This document shows, piece by piece, positions 21,661-33,927 of a DNA stretch of 64,000 nucleotides. This stretch comes from Orychophragmus violaceus (taxonomy: Eukaryota; Streptophyta; Magnoliopsida; Brassicales; Brassicaceae). The stretch is from the NCBI GenBank assembly GCA_030180135.1, contig CM058229.1, forward strand, positions 40,327,522 through 40,391,521, in the 5' to 3' direction. Below the pieces are notes generated by a model that had not been told where the DNA came from, did not search any database, and saw only the letters and a list, made by a program, of their open reading frames with translations. Both the position numbers and the translations under genes were made by a program. Position 1 is the stretch's first letter. Each line of letters begins with the position of its first letter.

Positions 21661-23114
21661 AGGTTTTTAATCATTGAATCTGAAGCATGGAATTCGAATA
21701 ATGATGTATTTGAATAGGTTGATGCATGCTAGTTTTCGTTTTGATGAAAATAATCTTGGATTTTGTTTCTTATCGAAAACGAAGAACCTGTGTTTTCGCA
21801 CAGTGTCGATCGACACAAGTTTGTGTCGGTCGACACACCGCGAATACGCTTATTAAAAAAAAGGGTATCGATCTTAGAGATCGCACTATGTCGATCGACA
21901 CACTGGGTGCATCGATCGACACAGGCTGTGCGAAAGGATAGATCGGTTCAATTGGATTGAACCGGTTATCTCGCATGGTTAAATTTCCTGATACCCTACT
22001 GTGTCGATCGACACATGATAAGTGTCGGTCAACACAGGCCTTGCGATTGGTTGATCGGTTCAATTGAATTGAACTGGTTATCATGCTTGGTTAAGGTCGA
22101 TCAGATCGGTTTAAATTGGATGAATTGGTTCAATTGGATTGGACTGGTTATCTCAATTAGTATAAACCGAGTTGATTGGATAAGATCAGTTTGATTGGAT
22201 AAGTCGGTTCAATTGGATTGGACCGGTTATCGCGATTAGTTAAAACTAGTTGAATCGGTTAAATTGGATGAACCGGTTGAATTGGATTTGACCGGTATCG
22301 CAATTGGTTAAACCGGTTTGACCGGTTAATTTCGGTTCAATTGGATTGACCAGTGATTAACCCACTTATTAGAACAATTAAAACTCAATTAAAATTAAAA
22401 GTTAAAAATATTCTAAATCTATTTGGATACACATTTGATGTGTATTAGATCAAAGCTTAGTTTTCAATATGGTCAACTGTCAACACTCATTTCGTTGTTG
22501 TGATAGTCTTGCCAAGAGCTTGGTGTCCACAATTACATGAGTAAGGCAGGTAGTTGTGTTGATGGTCTTGCAGTGCTTGACATAAAAAATTACATGACCT
22601 AAGAGATTGATTTACTAACCTTTTAAAGTTTCGTTTCCTCAACTAAATATCAAGTGACCTTGATGTCTTGCCCAATCTTGTCTACTGTCAAGACTCATTT
22701 CGTTGTTGGATAGTCTTGGAGTCCTTGGTATCTACAATTACATGAGTAAGGCAGGTGATCATTGATAGACTTGCAGTGCGACTGTCAATTATCACAAGAC
22801 TGAAGAGATTGGTTTAACTTGACTGGGTCATCAGAATTTCTGGGCCCAGAGACGTCAGAGTGGATGAAACATGGATTGTCTTATCCGCGACCAAGAGTTG
22901 TACTGGGTACAATTAGCAATGATTTGCTTACCTAGATAACTAAACTTTGGGTGATGGCGAGTCGTCCACTCAGATTTTGGTGAAGTATGGGTCTTGGATC
23001 ATTATATTCACAGAGGAAACATTGTTTGAATATAATGCGAGTTTTCTTATTAGATAAGATTTCTCATTTCCTGAACTTCATAACTAAAACTTTTCTTTTC
23101 TTAGTTTTCAACCT
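21661..23114 (+). repeat. Copia leader with modules and internal repeats
   Basis: Untranslated leader with no gene. Palindromic modules lie at 21803-21836, about 21888-21924 and about 22001-22036. Degenerate tandem copies of a unit like cggttcaattggattgaac fill about 21935-22350. A roughly 150-bp segment containing 'ctcatttcgttgttg' and 'ttacatgagtaaggcagg' is present twice, at about 22465-22620 and 22676-22815. Confidence 0.7.
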
Positions 23115-24002
23115 ATGTCTAAAACTACTTTCTCGTTGCGATCCGTCCTTGAGAAGGACAAGTTAAATGGATCAAATTTCCTGGATTGGTATCGGAACTT
23201 GAGATTCATTCTCAATCAAGAGAGTAAGGACTATGTCCTTGAGAAAGCTCTCCCCGAGAGGCTTGGGACCAATGCCTCACATGTAGTATATGATGCTTGG
23301 AATAAGCATTATATTGATATGGTAGATGTGTGTGGTCTGATGTTGGCTACCATGAACTCGGACTTAAAGAGTCAATACGAGAACATGGAGTCGCCAATAG
23401 AGATGATCACCAGCCTGAAACTGAAGTTTCAGGATCAAGAACGAGTTGAGAGATACCAGATGGTTAAGTCTCTCATTGGGTGCAAGCTACCAGAGGATGC
23501 TCCAGTGAGTCCTCATGTCATTAAAATGATGGGTTACATTGATAACCTGGGGAAACTGGATTGTCCTGTTAGCCTTGAGTTGGCTACTGAGATCATTCTG
23601 CAACCACTGCCGTCAAGTTATGATAAGTTTGTCAAGAGCTATATCAAGAATGGCTTGACGAAGACGTTGACTGAGCTGCATGGCATGCTCAAGACAGCTG
23701 AGCAAAACATCATAAAGGGTAAAAGATTTGAGAAATCTGTTGTAGACAAGGGTAGAGGCAGGGCCATCCAGATTTGGAATCAGGATAAGCATGTGTCATC
23801 TTATAAGCCCAAGTCTGGCCCATATGATGTTGGTAAGTGCTGCTACTGTGATGAGTTTGGGCATTGGAAGAGAGATTGCATTAAATTCTTGGAAGATTCA
23901 CAAGAGATGAAGGAGATGTACGGTACTTCTTCTTCAGGTATTGTGTTATTACTTCAAGTTCTACGTATGTATTGGATACTAGTTGTGGTACTGATATTTT
24001 GA
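23115..24002 (+). CDS. Copia gag polyprotein N-terminal part
   Basis: Open frame of 295 codons starting MSKTTFSLRS. It carries the gag_2/UBN2-type capsid region: LNGSNFLDWYRNLR (residues about 18-31), YDAWNKHY (about 59-66), then a conserved LATEIILQPLPSSYDKFV block (about 156-173). The zinc knuckle CCYCDEFGHWKRDC (about residues 240-253, CX2CX4HX4C) binds RNA in the particle. The frame runs past the knuckle and ends in a stop at 24000-24002 before the protease. It matches the 336-codon gag at 62927-63937 over nearly its whole length. A capsid protein could be made from it; protease and pol are not in frame. Confidence 0.85.
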   Translation: MSKTTFSLRSVLEKDKLNGSNFLDWYRNLRFILNQESKDYVLEKALPERLGTNASHVVYDAWNKHYIDMVDVCGLMLATMNSDLKSQYENMESPIEMITSLKLKFQDQERVERYQMVKSLIGCKLPEDAPVSPHVIKMMGYIDNLGKLDCPVSLELATEIILQPLPSSYDKFVKSYIKNGLTKTLTELHGMLKTAEQNIIKGKRFEKSVVDKGRGRAIQIWNQDKHVSSYKPKSGPYDVGKCCYCDEFGHWKRDCIKFLEDSQEMKEMYGTSSSGIVLLLQVLRMYWILVVVLIF

Positions 24003-26330
24003 AATATGCAGGGCCTAAACAACAGTAGAACGTTGAAGAAAGGACAAGTGGAACTGCGTGTCAGGTATGGAGCAATGGTTGCTGCATGAGCCGTAGAGAT
24101 TCTCCACTTGTATGAGCCTTTCAAGCTTGGTTTTTGAATTAAGTAATTGCTACTATGTACCTGCTTTATGCAGAAATGTCCTTCATTTTCTTGTAAGAAT
24201 TTGGATGTTTTTCATTCTGATAAAAGACAAGTTTTTCTCTTTTGATCTTAATGAAATATTATATGGTAGCACCCCTTTTGATAATGGGTTTTATATCTTA
24301 AACCAATGTACGCTTGTATATATAACATAAATACCAAACGGTTTAAGTCTGAAGACTCGAAATCGATTTTCCTAAGCATAGTCGTTTCAACCACATAGAG
24401 TGAAGCGGATTCAGAAGTTCCATAGTTATGGGCTTTTAGGCTTATTTGATTATAAATCATATAAGATATGAATTCTGCTGGCTGGGCCAAATGACTAAGG
24501 CTTCTTTAGCAGAGCTAAAGAAAAGGGCCAGAGGCTTATTAGGCCTTGCACGTACTGATGTATGTGGCCCGATGAGCATTAGTGCCAGAGGAAATTTTCA
24601 GTACTTCATTACCTTATTGATGGCTTCAGTAAGTATGGATGTATTCATTTGATGAGACACGAGTCAGAATCCTTTGAAATGGTCAAAGGAGTTCCAAAAT
24701 GAAGTATAGAACCGATATGACAGAAGTATTAAAAATCCTCGATTAGATCGCGGAGGAGAATACTTGAGTCAAGAATTGAGTGATCATCTAACTGAGTGTG
24801 AAGTCTTCTCACAGCTCATTTCTTCTGAAAAACCTGAATGGTGTTTTCTGTGAGAATGAATCGGACCTTATTAGATAGGCTCCGAATAATGATGAGTCAC
24901 ATGAATCTTCCATTATCCTTTGAGGAATACGCTCTAAAATGTATGTGTTTACGCCAAATAGTTTTCTATCAGAATCAGTTGAAAGACACCACATTGGATG
25001 TGGACTGGAAGTTTTCTAAGTATGTTTTCCTGATTAATTGGGATTGCAAGGTTTGTATAAAGCAGTTGTCAACTGACAAGCTTGAACCCAAATCTGATAA
25101 GGGCTGTTTCGCTGGTTGTCCTATGGAAACCAAGGCTTGTTACTTTCTCAACCAATCCAAGAACAAAGTTTTGTTGTTCGGAACTCTGTTTTTCTAGAAA
25201 GAAAGTCTCTTTCCAAGAAGAACAGTGGGAGTAGAAGTACAGCTCGAAGAAATTCGAGAAACATAGGAGGCTGCTCAACCTGTTGAGGGAGAGCAGCGGT
25301 GGGATCTACAAAGTACTGTAGGACCAACACCTGTGGAGCCTGAATTTCGCAGATCCCAATGGATCCGTCACTAACCCGAGAGTGATTTCTCGTAACCAAT
25401 TGTCGTGATCTGTTGATCATTGAAAAGTGACGAGCCTGCGAAATTCAAAGGAGTGATGGTGAGCCCCAACTCCAAAAATTTGCTAGGTATGCATGTTAGC
25501 TTCACCGATCCATTTCTGGATTGAAGAAAACATCTTGGAGTTGGAATCTACGTTCTGTTAAAACGGTCAAAAGTTTTGACTTGATCAGGAACGAATAGGA
25601 ACCGTGCGTTTACAAGTAGACTAGTGGGAGCGTAGTTGCATTTCTCACACAGTATGTGTATAACATACCTAATCTCATAAACGACGTTCCGTCGCTTAAG
25701 TCTTATCAGGACTTGGGTCGGAAGTCAATTTCAACAATAGACATGGGAGAAGCCGCGTGAGTTCTTGGAATAAGGATCTATTGAAATAGATTGGAGTAGG
25801 CTAATTGGATCGTGTTAGAATCCTTATGTTGATAAGGTATTAGACAGTTCCAATATGCATGATTCCAAGAATGGCTTTAGACCAAAGGTCTTGTGGCAAT
25901 AATCTTAGCAAGAAGAAGTGTCTTGGACACTGGCTGAGCTAGTATCTATGAGTGTGATTCCTTATGCTTCTGCAATAGAATCCATCATAAATGCCATGTT
26001 TTGCGCTCGTCTAGATGCAGCTTACGCATATAGCATGACGAGAAGATACCAATATGTTCCGGTAAAAGTCACTGGACAGTTGTAAGAAATATCCCCAAGT
26101 GTTTGAGAAACACTAAGGATAGGTTCTTGTTCAACTGAGGAAGTGACGAATATGTTAAGAGTAGTTTGACGGACAAAGACGACTCCCGGTTCCCACCTGG
26201 TTATGTCTCTTTGTCTGTGTAGCGGTGCTATCTGTTGGAAGGGCTCCAAGCAGGGGACCGTATAATAGTTCTTATTAATGAATAGCGGTGTGGTTTGTTG
26301 GAATGGTTCCAAGCAAGAACACCGCAGCCT
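24003..26330 (+). pseudogene. Copia pol remnant
   Basis: Decayed pol with many stops and deletions. Visible: a pre-integrase part near 24112 (SNCYYVPALCRNVL), an integrase block near 24530 (GLLGLARTDVCGPMSISARGNFQYFITL), a later integrase piece near 24850 (MNRTLLDRLRIMMSHMNLPLSF) and 24985-25190. The RNase H end lies near 25930-26240 (PYASAIESIINAMFCAR, then RFPPGYVS). The reverse transcriptase core is mostly deleted; I see no YVDD. Confidence 0.7.
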
Positions 26331-27214
26331 ATCTCACAACCTAAGCACGAGTTTTGTACTGTTGTTGTAGGTACTAGATATCTGAAGATGTGGTCTTGAT
26401 TCTAGTGGGAGTTATGTTAGTTATGATGTTCACATAGACATGCTATGGTCATGTTTATGAAAAACTGACATCAGCATTATTTGATTATTGGATAATTAAA
26501 TAATGGTCCCAAAGTATTTTATGTTCATTTTATAGGTCATCAAGTTGAGGACTTGATCGTTAAACCCTATAAATGAAAGATGACATAAAATTATGTTTGT
26601 CCCTGATCGTAGGTTGTTAAAGTGGGACACTAACAACCGTTAAGACTAGTATGTGAGGTGACGTATGACTAAGTTTCATGGAGTCATTGATATGAGTATC
26701 AACGTCAATCACATAGATATATGTTGGTGAACATATGATCGGACATGACCCACTAATGAGAACTCTACAGGATAGTTATATCAGTGTCATGAGAGGTTCT
26801 CATTACGACTATAGAGTATAGTCCTTAGACCTGAGTTCATCATGCTTTCTAGCATGTGAATTGGTACGCTTTGACCTTGTCAAACGTCGTTCCGTAACTA
26901 GCGGCTATAACGGCATTGCTTAGGCGTATCATGAAGTGTGTGTAGAAACAGGGATGGAACAAGAAGGGATTTGTCCCTCCTATATAACAGGAGATAAATA
27001 TCTCAGGGCCCATCGAAGATTTGATACTGAGAAAATGCATGGCCATGCTCAAACGAGGTGATTGTCAGTCGTTTGTTTTATCAGTATAGATCAGGAGTTC
27101 GATGAACATGATGTTGGCTATAATAAGGATGACGCAGTCTCTTGCCTTATGCCATATTGAGATATAGCGATAAAGGGATTATGGGAATAGATGATTCCAG
27201 TACAAGTGGGAGAT
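26331..27214 (+). other. Copia 3' UTR and polypurine tract
   Basis: No gene. It corresponds in sequence and order to 59692-60560 of the minus-strand element. It ends tacaagtgggagat (27201-27214), the polypurine tract. Confidence 0.65.
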
Positions 27215-27935
27215 TGTTGGGATTATGTCCTGAAATCATATTGTACTTACTCTGATGATAGTTGTATTGTCGAGATCGGACAATTCATGTGATACTAGGT
27301 GGTCATAATGTTTTGCTAGAAGCCGCTTATGACAAATGAGTTGTAACTCATTGCTAGTATTATGTGAACCTACAGGGTCACACACCTAAGCAAGCTGGAT
27401 ACACTTTGTATGGGATTGATCATTGGCATATGGTCTGGTCAATGTGTATTGGATACACATTGAAATCGAGTTTTAAGAGGTGTGTCGATCGACACCATTG
27501 GGTGTGTCGATCGACACAGATCGGGTTTCGAAACTGATGTTTCGGTTTGATGACTTAAACGAATTGGATTAATCCAATGATCGGTTTTAGTCATTCCAGG
27601 TCTATATAAAGGCTTATATGGACGACCTGGAACCCTAGGCGTCAGAGAGATTCTCTTGACAGAAAAACGCAGCCACCTCTAGAAACACAGGAATTCCCAG
27701 GAGATCCGATTCCCGGCACTAGCATCCGGCGGATTCCAGCTTGTGTGCGTGTGGACTGCAGTAGAGGCGCAGCATCTGAGGCGCTGGAGATCTCGTTTAT
27801 CTGACCCTATTCCGCTGCAAATCACCAGGTAAACATGAGATCATCGGTAAGGATTCAATTAATTAAACCCTAGATCCAAGGCTTCGGGAACTTGATGGAA
27901 TTCTGAAACTGTTAGAATTGGCCGAAGTTCCTTCA
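27215..27935 (+). repeat. 3' LTR of copia element
   Basis: 721 bp with the same ends as 20926-21646, followed by tactt. Palindromic module at 27482-27517. Confidence 0.9.
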
Positions 27936-27940
27936 TACTT

Positions 27941-28130
27941 AGGACAGTTGCTTAGTCTGGGGGAAATACATGTTGGTCTTGAAGTCAGGTTCATTTTCAT
28001 ATGGCTTACTATGGGGAATCTGAGTGTAGTACTTCAACGGTGAAATGGGTTTCTGAAGTTTTGAAACTTCTTCTCCTTATCTTGGTTTTCTTTTTTGTTT
28101 GAGGGAAAGAAAAGGCTAAGTGTGAGAGAG
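27941..28130 (+). repeat. Duplicated 3' UTR (module 3), right part
   Basis: Resumes the ATHILA-like UTR after the copia insertion ('taggacagttgctt') and ends with a worn purine tract before the LTR. Confidence 0.65.
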
Positions 28131-29313
28131 TGTATATATCATGGTTTAAGGTATTTTAGGCCATGATATAAGTATATATTCGAGTCTTTTGTAGTGTCTT
28201 TCTAGTCTTTCCTGGTGTTTTTATAGGTTTACACACGTTTTGAGGACTTTGGAAGATTATGGAGCATTTTGGGAAAAGATTGGAGCTGAAGCCGTGATGA
28301 CAAAAATCACTCTAGGTGGTTGAGATGACCATATACTGATGCACTTTTGACTTCGATCGACGCAACCTTCCATCAGACAATTCTCGGCGGTTAATGAAGA
28401 TTTTGAAGAATTGCAGAATTAACTCAGAAGTTTCACTATTTACAAAGAAGAACCAAAGTGTGTATAGCACTTAATATTAGGGTTTTTCTCTTTTATTCAT
28501 GTTACACTTTTTCATACTATGGCTAGAGAGAGTTTAAGAGCCTTGGGGCTGACCCGAACCTTGTACTGCTTTTGAAGAAGATTTTGAACCCTTTTTCTGT
28601 TCTCTTATCTATTTTAATGCAATCTATTCAATCCATGTTGCTTGTTTCATTCAATATGTATGAGTAGATCCATGGTTAGGTTTAGGGAATATCATAGGGT
28701 TTTCATGGCATGTTAGATTGATTTAATCAGTTAATGAATTCATAACATGTTAGTTCTTCAATCTGAATTGTTCTAAAGCTAGTTCTAACTTGATTAGTTG
28801 GAATCTAGATATTAGGTTTTTTAATTGACACGAAAGTGTAATTTGGAATCTGATTTATTTAGGTTGAGAAATTTAGATATCCGCAAAGAAATTTGGTTTA
28901 GCTAATTTTTGAGCAAATTGAACCTGCACTTAAGGTAGTTTAATCTGTAGAAATTGCAAAGAAATTTGGACTTCTAGGATGTAAACTTAGTAAATTCTCG
29001 CAACGAAATTTTGTTTATTTTACATATGTGTTTGAGTTATTGAACGGTGCTTCTAATGACTGATAATTAATCTGCATGACCTGATTTCCTGAGAACTCTC
29101 TTTACCTGACGCCTTTAGTATTGATTACAAACTTGTCTGCTTTTTACTTTCTGTTACTGATTTTATTTGCTTTTTGATTGCCTGCTGCTTAGCTTAACTC
29201 AACGCTTTATAGTATATCGTAAGAATTCTTGAGTCTTTGTGGTTCGACCCTTATATACTACATTTGCATGTGCACTTGCAGTGTTACTTAGGAAAATAAA
29301 CTCTGAGCATATC
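28131..29313 (+). repeat. ATHILA-like LTR running into assembly gap
   Basis: About 1,183 bp of family LTR, starting with a worn tgtatatatcatgg. It stops in ...gagcatatc exactly at the gap, one base short of the usual end. A half-decayed module lies near 28351-28375. Confidence 0.72.
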
Positions 29314-29813
29314 NNNNNNNNNNNNNNNNNNNNNNNNNNNNNNNNNNNNNNNNNNNNNNNNNNNNNNNNNNNNNNNNNNNNNNNNNNNNNNNNNNNNNNN
29401 NNNNNNNNNNNNNNNNNNNNNNNNNNNNNNNNNNNNNNNNNNNNNNNNNNNNNNNNNNNNNNNNNNNNNNNNNNNNNNNNNNNNNNNNNNNNNNNNNNNN
29501 NNNNNNNNNNNNNNNNNNNNNNNNNNNNNNNNNNNNNNNNNNNNNNNNNNNNNNNNNNNNNNNNNNNNNNNNNNNNNNNNNNNNNNNNNNNNNNNNNNNN
29601 NNNNNNNNNNNNNNNNNNNNNNNNNNNNNNNNNNNNNNNNNNNNNNNNNNNNNNNNNNNNNNNNNNNNNNNNNNNNNNNNNNNNNNNNNNNNNNNNNNNN
29701 NNNNNNNNNNNNNNNNNNNNNNNNNNNNNNNNNNNNNNNNNNNNNNNNNNNNNNNNNNNNNNNNNNNNNNNNNNNNNNNNNNNNNNNNNNNNNNNNNNNN
29801 NNNNNNNNNNNNN
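29314..29813. other. Assembly gap (500 N)
   Basis: Exactly 500 N, which suggests a placeholder and not a measured size. Its left edge is an LTR end and its right edge is inside a LINE, so an unknown amount of repeat DNA is missing. Confidence 0.98.
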
Positions 29814-30348
29814 TTACCGAAGGTCCTTTTATCGCGTGAAGGACCACCCTTCTTTTCTTCATTCGATAATATGTCATTGATATCACCAACAAAAAGCCAA
29901 GGATCACTTTTATTCAAACTTATATGCTTTACTTTGTCCCATAATTCAAATCTCCTTTGTTGAACAGGGTGACCATAAACACATGACAAGTAGAAAGCCA
30001 TTCCATTATAGTTGATGTGGACATCGATCAAACGTACATCTTCAAATAAACTAGAAACTGAAACAGAGTTTTTCCAAAGCAAAGCTAAACTACCACCACG
30101 ACCCGATGGAGGTATAATTAGGGAATTGGAAAATCCTAAGGAATTAGCAACTTGAAAACAACTGGAGAAGCATTCATCGTCTCTATTAAAAATAAAATAT
30201 CAGGATGATAGAGCCGACAAAGTTCTCGCAGTCTTGGTTTAGTCAGCGACCCCAGCAGGCCCTGACAATTCCTGGAAACGATCTTCATTGGAACTTTGGG
30301 GGTACCGGGGCCCCCGCACCTCTGTCTATTTGTTGGTTGGCAGAACAA
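29814..30348 (-). pseudogene. LINE ORF2 endonuclease part, truncated by gap
   Basis: Start of ORF2 of an L1-type plant LINE read on the minus strand. The endonuclease/exonuclease/phosphatase fold is recognisable: KIVSRNCQGL near 30280, PDILFLIETMN near 30205, RGGSLALLWKN near 30085, then LSCVYGHP near 29970 and GDINDILSNEEKKGG near 29860 (usually GDFND). A frameshift lies between about 30136 and 30082. The reverse transcriptase would lie within or beyond the gap and cannot be seen. It would nick target DNA for target-primed reverse transcription. Confidence 0.75.
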
Positions 30349-31424
30349 GAGTCTGCCGATTCCTCTCTGGTCGGATGAAGTGGTGAAGTGCCTTTCTTTC
30401 GAGCCGGCCCAAGTATAAGACGATCTCCATTAGTCGGATGAGCAAGTCCATCTTCATCCGCTTGTCTCTTGCGCTTACATCCCTCATCTCATTCTGTCGA
30501 AAGACTAAGCACATGAACATCAGCGTACACATTCTGGATAATGCCTTTACCTTTGGCCTCTGTATTGGGTGGGCATGTGTGTGGATGCTGCACAATATAT
30601 CCCACCGTTACACCAGTATTCTGAATCTCTCGGTTCATGTTCGATGGATCCGCTGTCATGGGAACTAAGAACACGTCCAGTCCAGCCTGTTGAACGTCGT
30701 TGTTATCATTACCGTCTTGACCATCTTGGTCACCATCGTCAAAGTCATCCGTCGTTATCATCCAACCGGAGAGGACATTCTCTGCGATCATGAGTCAACA
30801 TTCCGCACCTTTGACAGGATCCCCGGAGTCGTTCATACCGGAACTTAAGAACCGTATCTTCTCCGGCACGAAACTGAAAAATTCTCTGGAACCGAAGTGG
30901 GTTGTCAATGTTCCAGAGAAGTTGTACTCTGACGTAGTCCACCTGTGCTGAAGTATCGCCGAAATCAATGTCGAACACCGGTGCCAGTTTGTCTGCAATG
31001 AAATCAATTGAATCTTTGGACAGGAATTCAATCAGTATGCCCCTGATCTGAACCCAGAATGGAATGATCTTGATAGATTCCGATGATTGATTTGGATACC
31101 ACCGGTTAACGGTGATCATCCACTCGGAAAATGACCACGGCGCGCGGCGCAACACCATGTTTAAAACTTCTTCAGACTGTAAAACGAACTGGAGATTGCC
31201 CGGACCAATGATCATGCCGGTAACCGAGTCTTCAACTACCCATATACGAGGTAATTGGGTGATCATAACCCTAAGGTTTTTTTTGTGTGGATTGAGAGGC
31301 GTCACCACTAAAGCAAGCCTGTTACCGTGAATGCTTGTTGACAAATCGAAGGCGGTAAGACCACCGGAGTGTCCTCCAATCCCAATTCGATGTTTTGCAT
31401 TTTACGCTGGATGTTGTCTGCCAT
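30330..31424 (-). pseudogene. LINE ORF1 (DUF4283/zinc-knuckle protein)
   Basis: ORF1 of the same LINE. The first ATG is at 31424 (MADNIQRKMQNIEL). A frameshift near 31320 moves reading into the frame that runs to 30745. That frame shows the DUF4283 signature LPRIWVVEDSVTGMIIG, then FWVQIRGI and a CX2CX4HX4C knuckle CQRCGMLTHDRREC near 30790. The acidic tail then continues in other frames to about 30330. Such proteins bind the element RNA. The upstream stretch to about 31700 is probably the LINE 5' UTR. It is not functional because of the frameshifts. Confidence 0.72.
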
Positions 31425-31756
31425 CGATATTTCTTTGTTGTATTTGACTGAATAAATTCCGAGAATAAAGAGATGACGAGAGGGAGAAATATTTATCCCT
31501 GGCCATGGCGGTTCACACGATCTCCCAAAAAGTCGGGAACCGCTTCGTGGATCGTGGGTAAAGATAATTCCCAATCTCGATCTGAAAATTCGTGAGTGGG
31601 TACCATAAACCGCCAATCGGAGATAGCGGACATACGCCGGCTGAGAAATCACAAGAAATCTGGAAATTCGCCGGAAATTACACCGTCAGAGGGACGGAGA
31701 CAAGTAACCGTTAATCGCTTTTTCCGCCATGTTTAAGTCATTCATGAAACACATTA

Positions 31757-32166
31757 AAAATTCTAAAAGCTCTTTATGTGACCAACTATTGAAAAATAAG
31801 CTTGCATCAGCACGAGACACAACGGAAGGGAAAATCGGTTTGAGTCATATTAATAATAATATTAAATTTTAAAAAACAAAGTTAAACACATATTTGATTT
31901 GCCCAAATTATTTTTAGAATTACCAATATTTATTGTGTTTTCTCAATTCTAAAAATTATATTGATAAAATATCCTTCTAATATTTATATAAAAATATTTT
32001 ATTATATTGTTTGTTAAATCAATTTAAAATTTAGTTACAAACTGTAAAAAGATTTATCATTTGTTAAATAAATTTAAAACTGTAACTAATAAATATAAAA
32101 AATTATAAATGTTTATAATAAGAATTTTGTTTTTTAAATATCTCAAAGTTATGAGCAACTTAAACT
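31757..32166. repeat. Upstream segment of CAF1 duplication, copy 1
   Basis: AT-rich segment closely similar to 33237-33640. It marks the left part of a tandem duplication that includes the CAF1-like genes. Confidence 0.75.
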
Positions 32167-32730
32167 TTTTTTTTTGGGGTGATCCGACTCCGTAGGCTGC
32201 AGTTTCAACCTGTCATCTTCTGTGGGGTCTCTCGTAAACTTTATCCTGGTTTGGAATCTATATTACATAACGGTAGGTGAGCTAGAGTCTCAAATGTATC
32301 TATCCAGCACCATGTTGAGGATATCTTGAAGCTGGCCACTAGTCAATTTCAGTTTAAATGGAGAAAACAACTAATTTTGAAGCAGATCAACTATCTAAAG
32401 TAATTCGTATTAGTAACAAGCCTTATGTTATCACCTGGATTTAACATTATTTTGTACTTGTTGTAACTAATATGAATAATATTTCAGTTAAATGAATCCA
32501 AAGTCGACAGATTTATCTTTTTCTATGAGAAACGAATGTTGAAAAAAAAAGAAATCTTTACACAAAAAAAAAAAAGAAAAAATATCTTAGGTCAATCAGT
32601 CAACGGAAATTTCTCGAGTGTTAAAAACGGAAATTGTAAAATCATAAACGTGTATATAATACAACTCTCACAAAACACTTAAGACACACTGGCAAATACA
32701 AACATCGATTTCTTCTTGTTTCCGAAAAAT
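32167..32730. other. Spacer in duplication copy 1
   Basis: About 400 bp here (roughly 32167-32560) has no counterpart in copy 2. I see no gene in it. It is followed by sequence resembling the leader of the CAF1-like gene. Confidence 0.5.
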
Positions 32731-33125
<395 letters not shown>

Positions 33126-33236
33126 TTAGAAGGATTAAAAATTATTTTATTTATGATTTTTTCCCTGTTTTATGTTTGTGCTTAGGCCCCTTCTTCTCTT
33201 CCAAGAGTCCACCACCTTAATAGTCTGATTGAATGA

Positions 33237-33640
33237 CGAAGAACTCTTTATGTGACCAACTAATAAAAGAAAAAAGCTTGCATCTGCAGGAGACACAACG
33301 GAATGCAAAATCGGTTCGAGTCACATTAATAATAATATTAAATTTAAAAAAACGAAGTTAAACACATATTTGATTTGCCCAAATTATTATTAGAATCACC
33401 AATATTTATTGTGTTTCTCAATTCTAAAATTATGTTGATAAAATATCCTTCTAATATTTATATAAAATATTTTATTTTATTATTTGTTAAATCAATTTAA
33501 AATTTAGTTACAAAATGCAAAAAGATTTATCATTTGGTAAATCAATTTAAAACTGTAACTAATAAATATAAAAAAAATATAAATGTTTATAATAAGAATT
33601 TTATTGTTTAAATATCTCAAGCTATGAGCAACTTTTTTTT
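33237..33640. repeat. Upstream segment of CAF1 duplication, copy 2
   Basis: Direct repeat of 31757-32166, AT-rich, with small indels. The stretch 33641-33927 that follows holds A-rich sequence and the short GA leader of the intact gene. I see no other gene here. Confidence 0.75.
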
Positions 33641-33927
33641 ATTGGGTCAACTGAGCAACCCAAACTCTTAAGAAAGGAAATTTTAACACGAAAAAATAGA
33701 AAAAGGAAATATTAGTAACACAAGTCTACGAAATCTTTTTGCCTGATTAAAAAGGAAATTTTGGGTGGAAAAAAAAAAGGAAAATAGAACTCTTAAAGAT
33801 GCTATATAATTCAGTGACCAGGAAAACTTAAGCGTTTACTTGACATCGATTTCACTTACACAACATACTTCACTTGACCTAGATTTCTTATTGTTTCCCA
33901 AAAAAAAAAAAAACAACTGAGAGAGAG

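Larger units (their letters stand above)
20926..27935 (+). mobile_element. Ty1/copia element, decayed pol
   Basis: 7,010-bp LTR element flanked by tactt (20921-20925 and 27936-27940). LTRs of 721 bp differ at about a dozen places by eye, so it is older than the element at 11207. Order is LTR, initiator-Met-type primer site, long repetitive leader, gag, decayed pol, 3' UTR, purine tract, LTR. Gag is open but pol is not, so it is not autonomous today. It is the same family as the minus-strand element at 59017-64000, judged by the gag proteins. Confidence 0.9.

Noticed and set aside
21770..22084. Small ORFs with repeated VDRH / RSTQ residues in the copia leader
   Set aside because: They are translations of the palindromic modules on both strands and have no domain support.
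10876..29313. Centromeric satellite array
   Set aside because: The repeat units are recognisable ORF-1 tail, UTR and LTR segments of one retroelement, too long and few for a satellite.
29239..30082. Apparent ORFs across the N gap
   Set aside because: Unknown bases hide any stops; only the LINE endonuclease part outside the gap has support.
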